Positions 37,192-47,559 are shown, counted from the stretch's first letter. The stretch: 64,000 nt of DNA from Alphaproteobacteria bacterium (GCA_030065235.1 JASJDC010000002.1:954001-1018000); one strand, 5' to 3'. Numbers and translations are program-made. The notes: generated by a model not told the origin, from the sequence alone.

Positions 37192-38787
37192 ATGAGTATG
37201 ACAGAGACGCAAGCGCCGGCGCCCAAGGCCGCGAAGGTTCGCAATATCCTCTTCATTATGGCCGATCAGCTACGCTGGGAGTATCTCGGCTGCGCCGGGC
37301 ACAAGACGATTCGGACGCCGACGATCGACGCGTTGGCGGCGCGTGGCGTGCGGTTCACGAACGCCTACGCCCAAGCCGCGGTCTGCGGTCCGTCGCGCAT
37401 GTCCTTTTATACAGGCCTGTCCGTCGCCAATCATGGGTCGACCTGGAATGGCGTGCCGCTGCCCATCGGCACGCCGACCATGGGAAGCTATTTGCGCGCC
37501 ATGGGTCTGCGGGTCGCCGTCGCGGGTAAGACGCATATGACGGCGGATCGCGATGGGGCGGCGCGGCTCGGACTGGACGGGGTGATCGGCGTTCAAGAGC
37601 GCGAGGCCGGTTTCGAGCCCTATTGCCGAGATGACGGATTGCACCCGTCAAAACTCGTTTCCGCCGATCTCGCCTATAACCGGTACCTGAACGCACATGG
37701 CTATGACGGCGCCAACCCTTGGCACGACTACGCAAATTCGGCGACGGGACCGAACGGCGAGATTCTGTCCGGCTGGTCGATGCGGCATGCCAACCTGCCC
37801 GCGCGGGTGGACCGCCGGCACGCCGAGACCCCCTGGATGACCGATCAGGCGATCCGCTTCATCGAAGAGCAAGGCGACAATCCCTGGTGCTTGCATCTCT
37901 CCTATATCAAGCCGCATTGGCCCTATATGGCGCCGTCGCCCTATCACGATCTTTACGGTCCCGCCGACCTCTCCCCGCCTGCGCGCAGCGAGGCCGAGCG
38001 CAAAAAGCCGCATCCGGTCTACGAGGCCTTCATGCGGCACGAGGAAGGGCGGAACTTCTCAAAACAGGTGGTGCGTGATCGGGTGGTCCCGACCTATATG
38101 GGCCTGATCACGCAGATCGACGATGAATTGGAGCGGCTGTTCGCGGCGCTCGTCGTGGCGGGGCGCATGGCGGATACGCTGGTCGTCTTTACCAGCGATC
38201 ACGGCGACTATCTCGGCGATCATTGGCTGGGTGAGAAAGAGCTGTTTCACGACCCGTCGGTGAAGATCCCGCTGATCATCGCGGGGCCTGGCGTCGCCGA
38301 GGGCGTGGTCGAGGACCGGCTGGTCGGCGCCACGGACCTGCTGCCCAGTTTCATCGAGGCGCTTGGCGGCGCCGCGCCGATGCATGCGCTCGACGGATTA
38401 TCGCTGACCCCGCTTCTGGGCGGTCCGGAACCGGAGACCCAGTGGCGCGATTCGATCGTTTCCGAACTCGACTATGGTTGGCGGCAGGCCCGCCGTGACT
38501 TGGGCCTCAAGCCGGACGAGGCGCGCGGCTGGATGCTGCGGACCGAACGCTGGAAATATATCGCGTATCTTGGTTTCCGCCCGCAGCTTTTCGACCTGGA
38601 GAACGATCCTGACGAGCTGGAGGATTTGGGTGAGGACGGACGGCATGCCGGGATCCGCGATGAGATGCGATCGCGGATGTTCGACTGGTTCGCCCGCCGC
38701 AAGAACCGACGCACGCTGTCGGATGATGCGGTCGAGGCGCGGACCGCGACGTGGAAATCGCGCGGTATTATTTTTGGCGAGTGGTAG
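37192..38787 (+). CDS. Sulfatase / phosphonate monoester hydrolase family enzyme
   Basis: 531 residues; a second in-frame ATG follows at 37198. The formylglycine site is AAVCGPSRMSFYTG, where the cysteine in C-x-P-S-R is converted by the formylglycine-generating system. The first metal pair is Asp-Gln in FIMADQLRWEY rather than Asp-Asp, as in the Rhizobium phosphonate monoester hydrolase; the second metal pair is in TSDHGDYLGDHW. This suggests a promiscuous PMH-type hydrolase. Its last 20 bp overlap the end of the convergent lipoprotein hydrolase gene. Confidence 0.92.
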   Translation: MSMTETQAPAPKAAKVRNILFIMADQLRWEYLGCAGHKTIRTPTIDALAARGVRFTNAYAQAAVCGPSRMSFYTGLSVANHGSTWNGVPLPIGTPTMGSYLRAMGLRVAVAGKTHMTADRDGAARLGLDGVIGVQEREAGFEPYCRDDGLHPSKLVSADLAYNRYLNAHGYDGANPWHDYANSATGPNGEILSGWSMRHANLPARVDRRHAETPWMTDQAIRFIEEQGDNPWCLHLSYIKPHWPYMAPSPYHDLYGPADLSPPARSEAERKKPHPVYEAFMRHEEGRNFSKQVVRDRVVPTYMGLITQIDDELERLFAALVVAGRMADTLVVFTSDHGDYLGDHWLGEKELFHDPSVKIPLIIAGPGVAEGVVEDRLVGATDLLPSFIEALGGAAPMHALDGLSLTPLLGGPEPETQWRDSIVSELDYGWRQARRDLGLKPDEARGWMLRTERWKYIAYLGFRPQLFDLENDPDELEDLGEDGRHAGIRDEMRSRMFDWFARRKNRRTLSDDAVEARTATWKSRGIIFGEW

Positions 38788-39766
38788 CGGCCATCCCGGG
38801 CGGGTCTAACGGCCCCGCCGGATCGGGCGGCGCGCCGGTCGCCGCATAGGTTGCGATATCACCGATCACGATTTCCCCATTCAGATCGCGCAGCAGCATG
38901 TGAAATCCCGTCTCATAGATCTTCACATACGTATCGGGCCGAGCCGAGAGAGTCTCGACCACCGATCGCCAAGCTTCCGCCGGGATCAGGTCCTCTCGCG
39001 CGCCATAGAGCGCCAGAACGGGCCGGTCGATGCCGCCGGCCGCGTCGCGCGCCGCGTCCATCAGATTGACCAGTCCCCAGATCGCGTCGGCGCGCGTGAC
39101 CTTGATCACCAACGGGTCGCGGCCCAACTCCCGCAGCATCTCGATATTGTCGGACGGGATCTTGCCGAGCCCGCGGCCCGACAGCGGCAGCCAGGGCGCC
39201 GCGAAGGCCACGGTCTCCAGCCCGGTGCGCTGGCCCCAGGGCATCACGGCGCGGCCCCAGACCGCCGGCGCCGAGAGTACGATCCGATCCCCCGCCAGCG
39301 CCGCGCCGCGTGTCGCCGCCGCCGTCATCAAGACGCTGCCGCCCATGCTCTCGCCCAATAGGATCAAGGGCGTTTTCGGATGGCGCCTTTGTACAAGCTG
39401 CGCGACCGTCACGGCGTCGTCGACCATGGTCTCGACGCCGGCCCAGCGACCTGGAAACGGGGCGCGCCCAAAGCCGCGCTGGTCGTACGCGTAGGTCACG
39501 ATGCCGAGTTCCGCCCAGGCCTGTGCAGCGCGGTCGAAGGCGTTTGAATAGTCGTTGAAGCCGTGTAGCGCCAAGATCACCGCCTCGGGCGCGGCGTCCG
39601 TCTCCGACAGGCCCCAGGCCCGAAAAGGCAGGACCGCGCCGTCTGTCATGACGAAGGCGTCTTCGGTCATGCCGGCGGTCAGGAAGGCCTCGCCGCGCGG
39701 CTTCAGCATCGGCGTGCAACCGACAAGGACGGCGATCAAGGCCGCGAGCGACAGCACGCGTATCAT
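38768..39766 (-). CDS. Alpha/beta hydrolase lipoprotein, lysophospholipase-like
   Basis: 332 residues from the ATG at 39766, chosen because a lipobox signal follows at once (LAALIAVLVGC, with Cys as the likely lipidation site). The nucleophile is in LILLGESMGGSVLM, the acid is probably the Asp in YGAREDLIPA and the histidine is in GFHMLLRDL. HGFNDYSNAF and YDQRGFGRAPFPGR are typical of monoacylglycerol-lipase-like hydrolases (Serine aminopeptidase S33 group). It would act at the outer or inner membrane surface. It overlaps the sulfatase 3' end by 20 bp. Confidence 0.88.
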   Translation of the reverse strand: MIRVLSLAALIAVLVGCTPMLKPRGEAFLTAGMTEDAFVMTDGAVLPFRAWGLSETDAAPEAVILALHGFNDYSNAFDRAAQAWAELGIVTYAYDQRGFGRAPFPGRWAGVETMVDDAVTVAQLVQRRHPKTPLILLGESMGGSVLMTAAATRGAALAGDRIVLSAPAVWGRAVMPWGQRTGLETVAFAAPWLPLSGRGLGKIPSDNIEMLRELGRDPLVIKVTRADAIWGLVNLMDAARDAAGGIDRPVLALYGAREDLIPAEAWRSVVETLSARPDTYVKIYETGFHMLLRDLNGEIVIGDIATYAATGAPPDPAGPLDPPGMAATTRQK

Positions 39767-39812
39767 CGTGGCGCCTTGCGCCATGCCGAGCCTGCGTCCC
39801 ATGGCGACGCGC

Positions 39813-40781
39813 TTAAGCGGCCTCGGATTTCGTCAGTTGCAGGAAGATATCCTCCAGATCGGTCTCCACAGTGGAGATATCCTCAATCTGCAGACCGGCG
39901 CCCTGGACCGCCGCCAGGATCTGACCGGCCTTCACCGACGATGGTTTATAGGTGACATGCAGCGCAAGACCGTCTTCGGTCAGGGCCGCGTTGAAATCGG
40001 CCAGCGTCGCCGGCGTTTCACTGAGCGGCTTCGAGACGGTGACGACCATGGTCTTGGAATCGAGTTGGCCGAGCAGGGACTTCTTGTCGTCGTTGGCGAC
40101 GACCCTGCCATGATTGATAATGGCGATCCGGTCGCACAGCTCTTCCGCTTCTTCCAGATAGTGGGTGGTCAGCAGGATCGTCGTGCCGCGTTTGTTCAGC
40201 GCGACCACATTCTCCCAAAGCTGTTGCCGCAGTTCGATATCGACCCCGGCGGTGGGCTCGTCCAGCACCAGGATCGGCGGATTATGAACCATCGCCTTGC
40301 CGATCAAGAGCCGTCTGCGCATGCCGCCGGACAAGGTGCGGGCGTAGGCGGCGCGTTTATCCTCCAGGCCGATCAGTCGAAGGATTTCGTCGGTGCGGCG
40401 TTCGCTTGGCGGCACGCCGTACAGACCCGCTTGCACTTCGAGCAACTCTTCCGGCGTGAAAAACGGGTCGATATTTAACTCTTGGGGCACGATGCCGATC
40501 GCCGCCTTGGCGTTGCGGTGATCCTGATCGATGTCGATATCCCAGATTTTCACGCGGCCTTCTGTCTTGATGACCATGCCGGCCAGGACATTGATCAGGG
40601 TCGACTTGCCGGCGCCGTTCGGTCCCAAAAGGGCGAACAGACTGCCGCGCGGGATGGTCAGATCGACTGAATTCAGCGCCTGTTTCGGAGCCGTCTTTTT
40701 GCCGCCGGCATAGGTTTTGGACAGACCTGCTATCTCGATGGCGTTGTCCGGCAAGCCGGCTGCGGAATTGGAAGGCGTCAT
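39813..40781 (-). CDS. ABC transporter ATP-binding protein without an adjacent permease
   Basis: 322 residues from the ATG at 40781. Walker A is LLGPNGAGKSTLINVLAG, the Q-loop is IGIVPQELNIDPFF, the ABC signature is YARTLSGGMRRRLLIGKAM, Walker B is ILVLDEPTAGVDIE, and the H-loop is LLTTHYLEEAEELCD. A C-terminal extension of about 80 residues is typical of the CcmA/NatA-like drug and polysaccharide exporter group. No membrane permease gene is adjacent: the neighbours are a lipoprotein hydrolase and a PAS protein. Confidence 0.9.
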   Translation of the reverse strand: MTPSNSAAGLPDNAIEIAGLSKTYAGGKKTAPKQALNSVDLTIPRGSLFALLGPNGAGKSTLINVLAGMVIKTEGRVKIWDIDIDQDHRNAKAAIGIVPQELNIDPFFTPEELLEVQAGLYGVPPSERRTDEILRLIGLEDKRAAYARTLSGGMRRRLLIGKAMVHNPPILVLDEPTAGVDIELRQQLWENVVALNKRGTTILLTTHYLEEAEELCDRIAIINHGRVVANDDKKSLLGQLDSKTMVVTVSKPLSETPATLADFNAALTEDGLALHVTYKPSSVKAGQILAAVQGAGLQIEDISTVETDLEDIFLQLTKSEAA

Positions 40782-40934
40782 GGCGTGTCCCGATGTGCGT
40801 CGAGGAAATGTCGTCAGCCCCGAATGCGCATGTGACTTAGCTGGTTTGGCCAAGCAAAGACAAGAAGGCTTGCGGGACGCTTCGTTTTTCGCGCGATCCG
40901 CGTCCACTGGAAGGGGGTCGGCTTCGGCGCGCCT

Positions 40935-41456
40935 CTATGTTTCGCGGCCGTTTTCGTCAAAGAGGACGATCATGCAAAGCAGTTGGTGGACGGTTGGATG
41001 GTCCGTCTGCGAGGCGCTGAGCGGTAGGATGAGGCGTGAGTAGGTGAACCGCCGGTTCGGTCTGCTCAGCGGAGCGCCCGCGGCATAGTCCGGTCGGCCG
41101 GTCGCTGCGGCGATGAAGAAACGCCCGTTTAGCGGATCCGCCGCATGGAAATGCTCCAGCACGTCCGCCAATCGCAACCCGGACAAGTCGCGATCGAACG
41201 CGTTGTTGATGCGCGACCCCACCAGCCGAAAGCGGAAGTCCGGGTCGCCGTTCGGCCAAGTGACGTCAATCAAGGCGACATTGCCCAACGCATAGGCGAA
41301 ATCCACAGGGTCGATGGCGGCGCGGGTCGGCGCCCCGGCGCCCGCGCGGCGCCCGGTCCAATAGGTGAAGAGGGCCGCCATCCTCGGATGATCGATCCAG
41401 GATGACAGAGCCGTCGTCGCCGTCTTTTCGATCGGCTGTTTGGCCTGAAGATTCAT
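40935..41456 (-). CDS. PAS-domain protein (PAS_5/DUF1488-like)
   Basis: 173 residues. A single PAS_5-type fold is suggested by LFTYWTGRRAG, then DFAYALGNVALIDVTWPNGD and FRFRLVGSRINNAFDRDLSG in the centre and FTYSRLILPLSAS near the end. Proteins of this type carry only the sensor-like fold without an output domain. Their ligands and partners are unknown. The gene is divergent from polA with 205 bp between them. Confidence 0.75.
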   Translation of the reverse strand: MNLQAKQPIEKTATTALSSWIDHPRMAALFTYWTGRRAGAGAPTRAAIDPVDFAYALGNVALIDVTWPNGDPDFRFRLVGSRINNAFDRDLSGLRLADVLEHFHAADPLNGRFFIAAATGRPDYAAGAPLSRPNRRFTYSRLILPLSASQTDHPTVHQLLCMIVLFDENGRET

Positions 41457-41661
41457 GGGCGTTGGCCGCCTTGTTTCTCGCGTTCTTCGTCTCTCGCTGA
41501 TCGTTACAATAAAAGCGCGCGGTTATTATTTGCTTAATGCTGTCGATTGTCCTCTTCAGCGCCGCCGCCAAACCCCGGCGCCGCGCGGGCGCTTGTAAAG
41601 ATCGGGTCAAAGCTGTCACCCTGACTTGGCTCGCCTATTCGCCCGAAAGACAGGAACGCCG

Positions 41662-44427
41662 ATGGCCGCCGACCCGCAGAACCATTTCTACTTGATCGAC
41701 GGATCCGCCTATATTTTCCGGGCGTTTTTCGGTCTGCCCCCGCTCAGCCGGTCGGACGGCACGCCGACCAACGCGGTGATGGGGTTCTCCGGCATGATCC
41801 TGTCCCTGATCGAGCAGACCGACGCCGACCATATCGCCGTGATCTTCGACGCGAAGCGCGAGAATTATCGGAATGACATCTACCCGGACTACAAGGGGCA
41901 TCGGCCCGACGCGCCGGAAGACCTGATCCCGCAATTCGCCCTGATCCGCGAGGCGACCAAGACCTTCAACCTGCCCTGTCTCGAGATGGAGGGCTACGAG
42001 GCCGACGATCTGATCGCGACCTACGCCAAGCAAGCCGTCGCCAAAGGCGCGAAAGTGACCATCGTTTCGTCCGACAAGGATCTGATGCAACTGGTCGGCC
42101 CCAATGTCGAAATGTGGGACCCGATGAAGAACCGGGCGATCCGCGAGCCGGAGGTGCGCGAGAAGTTCGGCGTTGGGCCGGACCGCGTGGTCGATGTCCA
42201 GGCGCTGGCGGGCGACAGCACCGACAATGTGCCCGGCGTGCCCGGCATTGGGATCAAGACCGCCGCCGCCTTAATCGAGGAATATGGCGATCTCGACACG
42301 TTGCTGGCGCGCGCTGGCGAGATCAAACAGAACAAACGCCGCGAGAATCTGATCGAACATGCCGAGATGGCCCGGATCTCGAGGCGACTGGTGCGGCTGG
42401 AAGACGCGGCGCCGGTCGAGGTCCCGCTGGCGGACTTGGTGCGGCGGCCAATGGATGGCGAAGCGGTGCTGGATTTCTTCCGCCGCATGGAGTTCAAGCG
42501 CTTGGTTTCGCGCTATGAGTCGGAATTCGGCGCAGACGGGGAACCGGCCGCGCCCATCGAACCGGCGCAAGCGGCCTATGAGTTGATCCAGGACGAGGCG
42601 CGGCTGGCGGCCTGGATCGAAGAGGCGCAATCCACTGGCCTCGTTGCGGTCGATACGGAGACGACGTCGCTGGACGCGATGCAGGCGGAACTGGTCGGCG
42701 TCTGCATGGCGACGGGGCCGGGCAAGGCCTGTTATATTCCGGTCGGGCACACGACGCCCGGCGCCGCCTCGGGCGATTTATTGGACGGGCCGGCGGAAGA
42801 CGCGGCGCCGGTCCAGATCGACCGCGACCGCGCCTTATCCTTGTTAAAGCCGCTGTTGGAGGACCCGTCGGTCCTGAAAGTCGGCCAAAATCTTAAATAC
42901 GATATTTCTGTATTGAGACGCTACGGGGTCGAGATCACACCGATCGACGATACGATGCTGCTCTCTTTCGTCCTGGACGGCGGCAGCCACGGCCATGGCA
43001 TGGACGAACTCGCCGAACTTCATTTGGGCCGGAAGACGATCAAGTTCGAAGAGGTCGCCGGCAAAGGCAAGGCCCAGGTCACGTTCGACAAGGTGCCGCT
43101 CGACAAGGCGCTGGCCTACGCCGCCGAAGACGCCGACGTTACGCTGCAGCTGCATCAGGCGTTGAAACCGCGCCTGCTGCAGGACCGGATGACGACGGTC
43201 TACGAGACCCTGGAGCGGCCGTTGGCGCCGGTGCTGTCGGCCATGGAACGGGAAGGGATCGCCGTCGACCCCGCCTTCTTGAAGACGCTCAGCGACGAAT
43301 TCGCACGCCGGATCGCCGACTTGGAGCTCGAGATCCATGACGCGGCCGGCGGACCGTTCAATGTCGGCTCGCCGAAACAGTTGGGCGAAGTCCTGTTCGA
43401 CAAGCTGGGTCTGCAGGGCGGCAAGAAGACCAAGAGCGGCGGCTATTCGACCGATTCGGGCGTCCTGGAACCCCTGGCGGCGGAAAACCCGGTGGTCGCG
43501 AAAGTGCTCGATTGGCGCGGCCTGTCCAAGCTGAAGAGCACCTATGCCGACGCCCTGATCCAGCAGATCGATCCGGCGACCGGACGGGTCCACACCTCCT
43601 ACTCCATGGTCGGGGCCCAGACCGGACGCTTAAGCTCGACCGATCCGAATTTGCAGAACATCCCGATCCGCACCGCAGAAGGGCGCCGCATCCGCGAGGC
43701 GTTCGTCGCGCCGCCGGGCAAGAAACTGATCAGCCTCGATTACAGTCAGATCGAGTTGCGTCTGGTCGCGGAAATCGCCGATCTCGACAGTCTCAAGGCC
43801 GCTTTCAAGGACGGGCTGGACATCCATGCAATGACCGCCAGCCAGGTCTTCGATGTGCCGCTGGACCAGATGGACCCGGAAACCCGCCGGAAAGCCAAGG
43901 CGATCAATTTCGGGATCATTTACGGCATCTCGGGCTTTGGCTTGGCCAATCAGATCGGCGTCTCCCGGTCTGAAGCGCAGGCCTTCATCAAGCAGTATTT
44001 CGAGCGGTTCCCGGGCATCCGGACCTATATGGACGAAGCGATCGAAGCCTGCCGTAACCGGGGTTATGTCGAAACCGTCTTCGGCCGTCGGATTCATCTG
44101 AACGGGATCAACGACAAGAATCCGATGCGCCGGAATTACGCCGAACGCCAGGCGATCAATGCGCCGATCCAGGGGACGGCCGCCGACATCATCAAACGCG
44201 CGATGATCCGCATTCCGGACGCCTTGGCCAGGGCGGGATTGACGGATGTCAAAATGCTGCTTCAGGTCCATGACGAATTGATTTTCGAAGCGCCGGACGA
44301 CAATGTGGACGCGGCGATTCCGGTCATTCGCGCGGTGATGGAGGCGGCGCCGGAGCCGGCTCGACGCTTCGACACGCCGCTGGTGGTCGAGGCCGGTGTC
44401 GGCGAAAACTGGAACGAAGCGCATTAG
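41662..44427 (+). CDS. polA: DNA polymerase I
   Basis: 921 residues from the ATG at 41662 (AGGA seven bases upstream). The N-terminal 5'-3' exonuclease domain has FYLIDGSAYIFRAFFGLPPL, EADDLIATYA and GDSTDNVPGVPGIGIKTAA. The 3'-5' exonuclease is kept: VAVDTETTSLDAM, then LKVGQNLKYDISVLRRYG and YAAEDADVTLQLH. The polymerase domain contains ISLDYSQIELRLVAEIADLD (motif A), RRKAKAINFGIIYGISGFG (motif B) and LLQVHDELIFEAP (motif C). It repairs DNA and removes primers. The gene has its own promoter region upstream. Confidence 0.97.
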   Translation: MAADPQNHFYLIDGSAYIFRAFFGLPPLSRSDGTPTNAVMGFSGMILSLIEQTDADHIAVIFDAKRENYRNDIYPDYKGHRPDAPEDLIPQFALIREATKTFNLPCLEMEGYEADDLIATYAKQAVAKGAKVTIVSSDKDLMQLVGPNVEMWDPMKNRAIREPEVREKFGVGPDRVVDVQALAGDSTDNVPGVPGIGIKTAAALIEEYGDLDTLLARAGEIKQNKRRENLIEHAEMARISRRLVRLEDAAPVEVPLADLVRRPMDGEAVLDFFRRMEFKRLVSRYESEFGADGEPAAPIEPAQAAYELIQDEARLAAWIEEAQSTGLVAVDTETTSLDAMQAELVGVCMATGPGKACYIPVGHTTPGAASGDLLDGPAEDAAPVQIDRDRALSLLKPLLEDPSVLKVGQNLKYDISVLRRYGVEITPIDDTMLLSFVLDGGSHGHGMDELAELHLGRKTIKFEEVAGKGKAQVTFDKVPLDKALAYAAEDADVTLQLHQALKPRLLQDRMTTVYETLERPLAPVLSAMEREGIAVDPAFLKTLSDEFARRIADLELEIHDAAGGPFNVGSPKQLGEVLFDKLGLQGGKKTKSGGYSTDSGVLEPLAAENPVVAKVLDWRGLSKLKSTYADALIQQIDPATGRVHTSYSMVGAQTGRLSSTDPNLQNIPIRTAEGRRIREAFVAPPGKKLISLDYSQIELRLVAEIADLDSLKAAFKDGLDIHAMTASQVFDVPLDQMDPETRRKAKAINFGIIYGISGFGLANQIGVSRSEAQAFIKQYFERFPGIRTYMDEAIEACRNRGYVETVFGRRIHLNGINDKNPMRRNYAERQAINAPIQGTAADIIKRAMIRIPDALARAGLTDVKMLLQVHDELIFEAPDDNVDAAIPVIRAVMEAAPEPARRFDTPLVVEAGVGENWNEAH

Positions 44428-44478
44428 GGCTGAAGCGGCCGAACCGCCCGCCAGACCAAGAGACGCGACGGAGACCGG

Positions 44479-45102
44479 ATGACTGTCTTTTCGCATATCG
44501 GACGCACTATCAGGCCGTTGGCGCTGGTTCTTATCCTCGCGTCTCTGAGCGGCTGTTATCTCCCCGACCGCTTTCGGCTCGACATGAATTTCCAGCGCGA
44601 CGGCGACTACGCTTTTACCTATGACGGCGACTTGAAGGCGGTGAATTTCTTCCGAAAGATCGGCCAGGGCGAAGTGAGCGCGGACGATAAGAAAGAAATC
44701 CAGGTTTATATCAACGACCTACGCCGGGATTCCGGTTTCAGCGCCGTCGAATATCTCGGCCAGGCGCGCTATCGGGTCAGCTATCGCCGCCAGAGCAACA
44801 TCCTGAAACGGCCGCAATTCAGTTTCGTCCGCCGCAACGCGCCGTTCTTAAGGATCATGCGGAACGCAGAGGGTCTTGTCGTGGTCGAAGGCAACCGACC
44901 GAAAAAGGCGCACCGCGATCAGTTGAACCAGGCCGGCTTCGATGTCGACGGCGTGGTGCAACTCTGGACCGACGCTCAGGTGTTGGATCATAACGCGCAA
45001 GAGGTTCAGCCGGGCTCCCCGACGCTCTATCGCTGGGTTATCCGATCGATCAACGACCCAATGCCGCGCATGGTCATGAATTTGCGCCGCGCCGGGTCCT
45101 AA
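44479..45102 (+). CDS. Hypothetical lipoprotein
   Basis: 207 residues; GGAG precedes the ATG at 44479. The N-terminus is a lipoprotein signal (PLALVLILASLSGCYLPDRF, lipidated Cys after LSG). The rest has a mixed alpha/beta pattern with DYAFTYDGDLKAVNFFRKIG and ARYRVSYRRQSNILKRPQF but no motif I recognise. It is 51 bp after polA on the same strand, so it may be co-transcribed, and is likely exposed to the periplasm. Confidence 0.75.
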   Translation: MTVFSHIGRTIRPLALVLILASLSGCYLPDRFRLDMNFQRDGDYAFTYDGDLKAVNFFRKIGQGEVSADDKKEIQVYINDLRRDSGFSAVEYLGQARYRVSYRRQSNILKRPQFSFVRRNAPFLRIMRNAEGLVVVEGNRPKKAHRDQLNQAGFDVDGVVQLWTDAQVLDHNAQEVQPGSPTLYRWVIRSINDPMPRMVMNLRRAGS

Positions 45103-45117
45103 CTGCGGCTGGGCGGA

Positions 45118-45570
45118 CTATCGCCGCGGCACGGCGCCGGTCGCCAGACGATCGGCCCGTTCATTTTCCGGATGGCCGGCATGGCCTTTGACCCAGCGCC
45201 ACTCGATCGTGTGGTCGGCCATGGCCGCCTCCAGGCGCAGCCAGAGATCGACATTCTTGACCGGTTTCTTGGCGGCCGTCTTCCAGCCCTTCCGTTTCCA
45301 ACCGTCGATCCATTTCGTGATCCCGTCGCGCAGATAGACGCTGTCGGTGGTCAGGATCACCGGGACCGGCCGCTTCAGGCTTTCCAGGGCGGCGATGGCG
45401 GCCATCATCTCCATCCGATTGTTGGTGGTGTCTGCCTCTCCGCCCGACAGTTCCCGTTCCGCCCCGCGCCAGCGCAAGACCGCGCCCCAGCCGCCCGGGC
45501 CCGGATTACCGCTGCAGGCGCCGTCGGTGAAGATTTCGACCGCGTTGGACTTTTCGGCCGCGGCGCTCAT
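45118..45570 (-). CDS. rnhA: Ribonuclease HI
   Basis: 150 residues. It degrades the RNA of RNA-DNA hybrids. Catalytic carboxylates are seen at [20 protein letters not shown] (Asp), [16 protein letters not shown] (Glu), [11 protein letters not shown] (Asp) and in [18 protein letters not shown] (Asp, plus His). The start overlaps the stop of thrB by 4 bp (ATGA), so it is translated with it. It converges on the lipoprotein gene. Confidence 0.97.
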   Translation of the reverse strand: MSAAAEKSNAVEIFTDGACSGNPGPGGWGAVLRWRGAERELSGGEADTTNNRMEMMAAIAALESLKRPVPVILTTDSVYLRDGITKWIDGWKRKGWKTAAKKPVKNVDLWLRLEAAMADHTIEWRWVKGHAGHPENERADRLATGAVPRR

Positions 45571-46556
45571 TCCGCCGCTGCGCTGCCGGCGCCCGAATCG
45601 AGCCCGTAGGCTGCGACGCTGCGCACGCCCTGATGGAAGGACAGGATGGCTGCGTAATCCAGCGGATCCTTGGGTTTCACCATCGCGCCTTCTGGATGGT
45701 TCAGCCAGTCATAGAGCCGCGTCAGCAGGAAGCGCATCGCCGCGCCGCGCGCCAGGATCGGCAGGGCCGCCATCTCGTCCTGCGACAGCGAGCGGGTCTT
45801 GCGGTAGCCCGACAAAAGGAGCCGCGCCTTGGTGGCGTTGAAGCTGTTGTCGCGCTCGAAGCACCAGGCGTTCATGCAGATCGCCAGGTCATAGGCGTAG
45901 GCGTCATTACAGGCGAAATAGAAATCGATCAGCCCGGACAGATTCTCGCCGATAAAGAAGACATTATCCGGAAACAAGTCCGCATGGCAGACGCCGGACG
46001 GTAAATCGGTCGGCCAGATGGCGTCGAGATGATCCAACTCTGCGCTCAGCAGGTCCGGCAGATCGGCCCGCACTTCATGCGCGCGCGCGGCGCAGCTCTC
46101 ATACAAGGGCCGCCAGGACGGCAAGGACAGCGCGTTCGGGCGGGTCAGCGTGAAATCGGCCCCGGCGGTGTGGAAGCCCGCCAGCGCCGCGCCCAACGCC
46201 GAACAGTGGAACGGCTGGATACGGCGCGGCCACATCCCGTCCAGGAACGAGGTCAGCGCCGCCGGTCGGCCGCAGAGTTGTCGCAACGCTTCGCCGTTGC
46301 GCGCCGGGATCGGCTGCGGGCAGCGCACGCCCTTCGCGGCCAGATGCTCCATCAGGCCGAGGAAGAAGGGCAGATCGCGGGCGTCGACCCGTTTCTCGTA
46401 AAGGGTGAGAATGTAGGATCCATCGGTTGTGCGCAGCAGATAGTTGGAATTCTCGACGCCTTCGGCGATGCCCTTGCAGGAGACGACGTCGCCGATGTCG
46501 TAATGGCGGACAAAGGCGATCAGATCCTCGTCTGAAACCTCTGTATAAACAGCCAC
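45567..46556 (-). CDS. thrB: Homoserine kinase, type II
   Basis: 329 residues of the APH-like kinase fold, not the GHMP fold of the E. coli enzyme. [20 protein letters not shown] is the family N-terminal signature and the catalytic loop is [20 protein letters not shown] with ADLFPDN, followed by [20 protein letters not shown]. It phosphorylates homoserine in threonine biosynthesis, downstream of the aspartate kinase encoded near 3 kb. It lies 13 bp after ispH and overlaps rnhA by 4 bp. Confidence 0.94.
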   Translation of the reverse strand: MAVYTEVSDEDLIAFVRHYDIGDVVSCKGIAEGVENSNYLLRTTDGSYILTLYEKRVDARDLPFFLGLMEHLAAKGVRCPQPIPARNGEALRQLCGRPAALTSFLDGMWPRRIQPFHCSALGAALAGFHTAGADFTLTRPNALSLPSWRPLYESCAARAHEVRADLPDLLSAELDHLDAIWPTDLPSGVCHADLFPDNVFFIGENLSGLIDFYFACNDAYAYDLAICMNAWCFERDNSFNATKARLLLSGYRKTRSLSQDEMAALPILARGAAMRFLLTRLYDWLNHPEGAMVKPKDPLDYAAILSFHQGVRSVAAYGLDSGAGSAAAE

Positions 46557-46569
46557 GTCAGCCGGCCCT

Positions 46570-47559
46570 TTAAGCGGCCGGATTCTGGGCGGCCGGGTTC
46601 TGGGCGGGTGACTCTGGCATGAGCAAACTGCGCGGCAGTTTGAACTCCACGTCTTCCCGGGCGGTCACGCGTTCCTCGACGGTCACGTCATAGCGCGCCC
46701 GGCAGGCCGCGATCACCTCATCCACCAGCACTTCCGGGGCCGAGGCGCCGGCGGTGACGCCCACGGTCCTTACACCGTCGAACCAGGTCCAGTCGATCTC
46801 GGCCGCCCGTTGGACGAGCTTCGCCGTCGGGCAACCGGCCTTCAGCGCCACATCGACCAGCCGCTTCGAGTTGGACGAGTTCGGCGCGCCGATCACCAGC
46901 ACCAGATCGGCGTCCTTGGCGATTTCTTTCGCCGCCGCCTGGCGGTTGGTCGTGGCGTAACAGATATCCTCTTTCTTCGGCCCTTTGATGTCGGGAAAGC
47001 GCTTCTGCAAGGCGGCGACGATATCCGCCGTATCATCGACCGACAGGGTGGTCTGCGTGGCGAAGGCCAAGTCCACCGCGCCGTAAGGCCGGTCGAAGCG
47101 CTCCGCATCTTCGACAGTTTCCACGAGGCTCATAGCGCCGGGCGGCAATTGTCCCATCGTGCCGACCACTTCGGGATGCCCTTCATGGCCAATCAGAACG
47201 ACGTGACAGCCGTCCCGGTGATGCCGCTCCGCCTCGCGGTGTACTTTGGAGACCAGCGGACAAGTGGCGTCGACATAGATCATGTTACGGCGTTCGGCCT
47301 CCGCCGGCACCGCCTTGGGCACGCCATGGGCCGAGAACACCACCGGCCGGTCGGTCGGCGCGGCGTCAAGTTCGTCGACAAAGACGGCGCCTTTCGCTTC
47401 GAGCGCCTCGACGACGAAACGGTTATGGACGATTTCATGCCGCACATAGACCGGTGCGCCGAACTTCTCCAAGGCGCGCTCGACAATCAGAATGGCGCGA
47501 TCGACGCCGGCGCAGAATCCGCGCGGGCCCGCCAGCAGAAGGGTCAAATTCGCCGCCAC
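46570..47559 (-). CDS. ispH: 4-hydroxy-3-methylbut-2-enyl diphosphate reductase
   Basis: 329 residues from GTG at 47559, supported by GGAGG about ten bases upstream; the ATG at 47625 has no binding site. It makes IPP and DMAPP in the last step of the MEP isoprenoid pathway. Iron-sulfur cluster cysteines are in [28 protein letters not shown] and [13 protein letters not shown]. Other substrate residues are in [12 protein letters not shown]. The extreme C-terminus carries a short repeat ([10 protein letters not shown]), an oddity of no known function. Confidence 0.96.
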   Translation of the reverse strand: MAANLTLLLAGPRGFCAGVDRAILIVERALEKFGAPVYVRHEIVHNRFVVEALEAKGAVFVDELDAAPTDRPVVFSAHGVPKAVPAEAERRNMIYVDATCPLVSKVHREAERHHRDGCHVVLIGHEGHPEVVGTMGQLPPGAMSLVETVEDAERFDRPYGAVDLAFATQTTLSVDDTADIVAALQKRFPDIKGPKKEDICYATTNRQAAAKEIAKDADLVLVIGAPNSSNSKRLVDVALKAGCPTAKLVQRAAEIDWTWFDGVRTVGVTAGASAPEVLVDEVIAACRARYDVTVEERVTAREDVEFKLPRSLLMPESPAQNPAAQNPAA

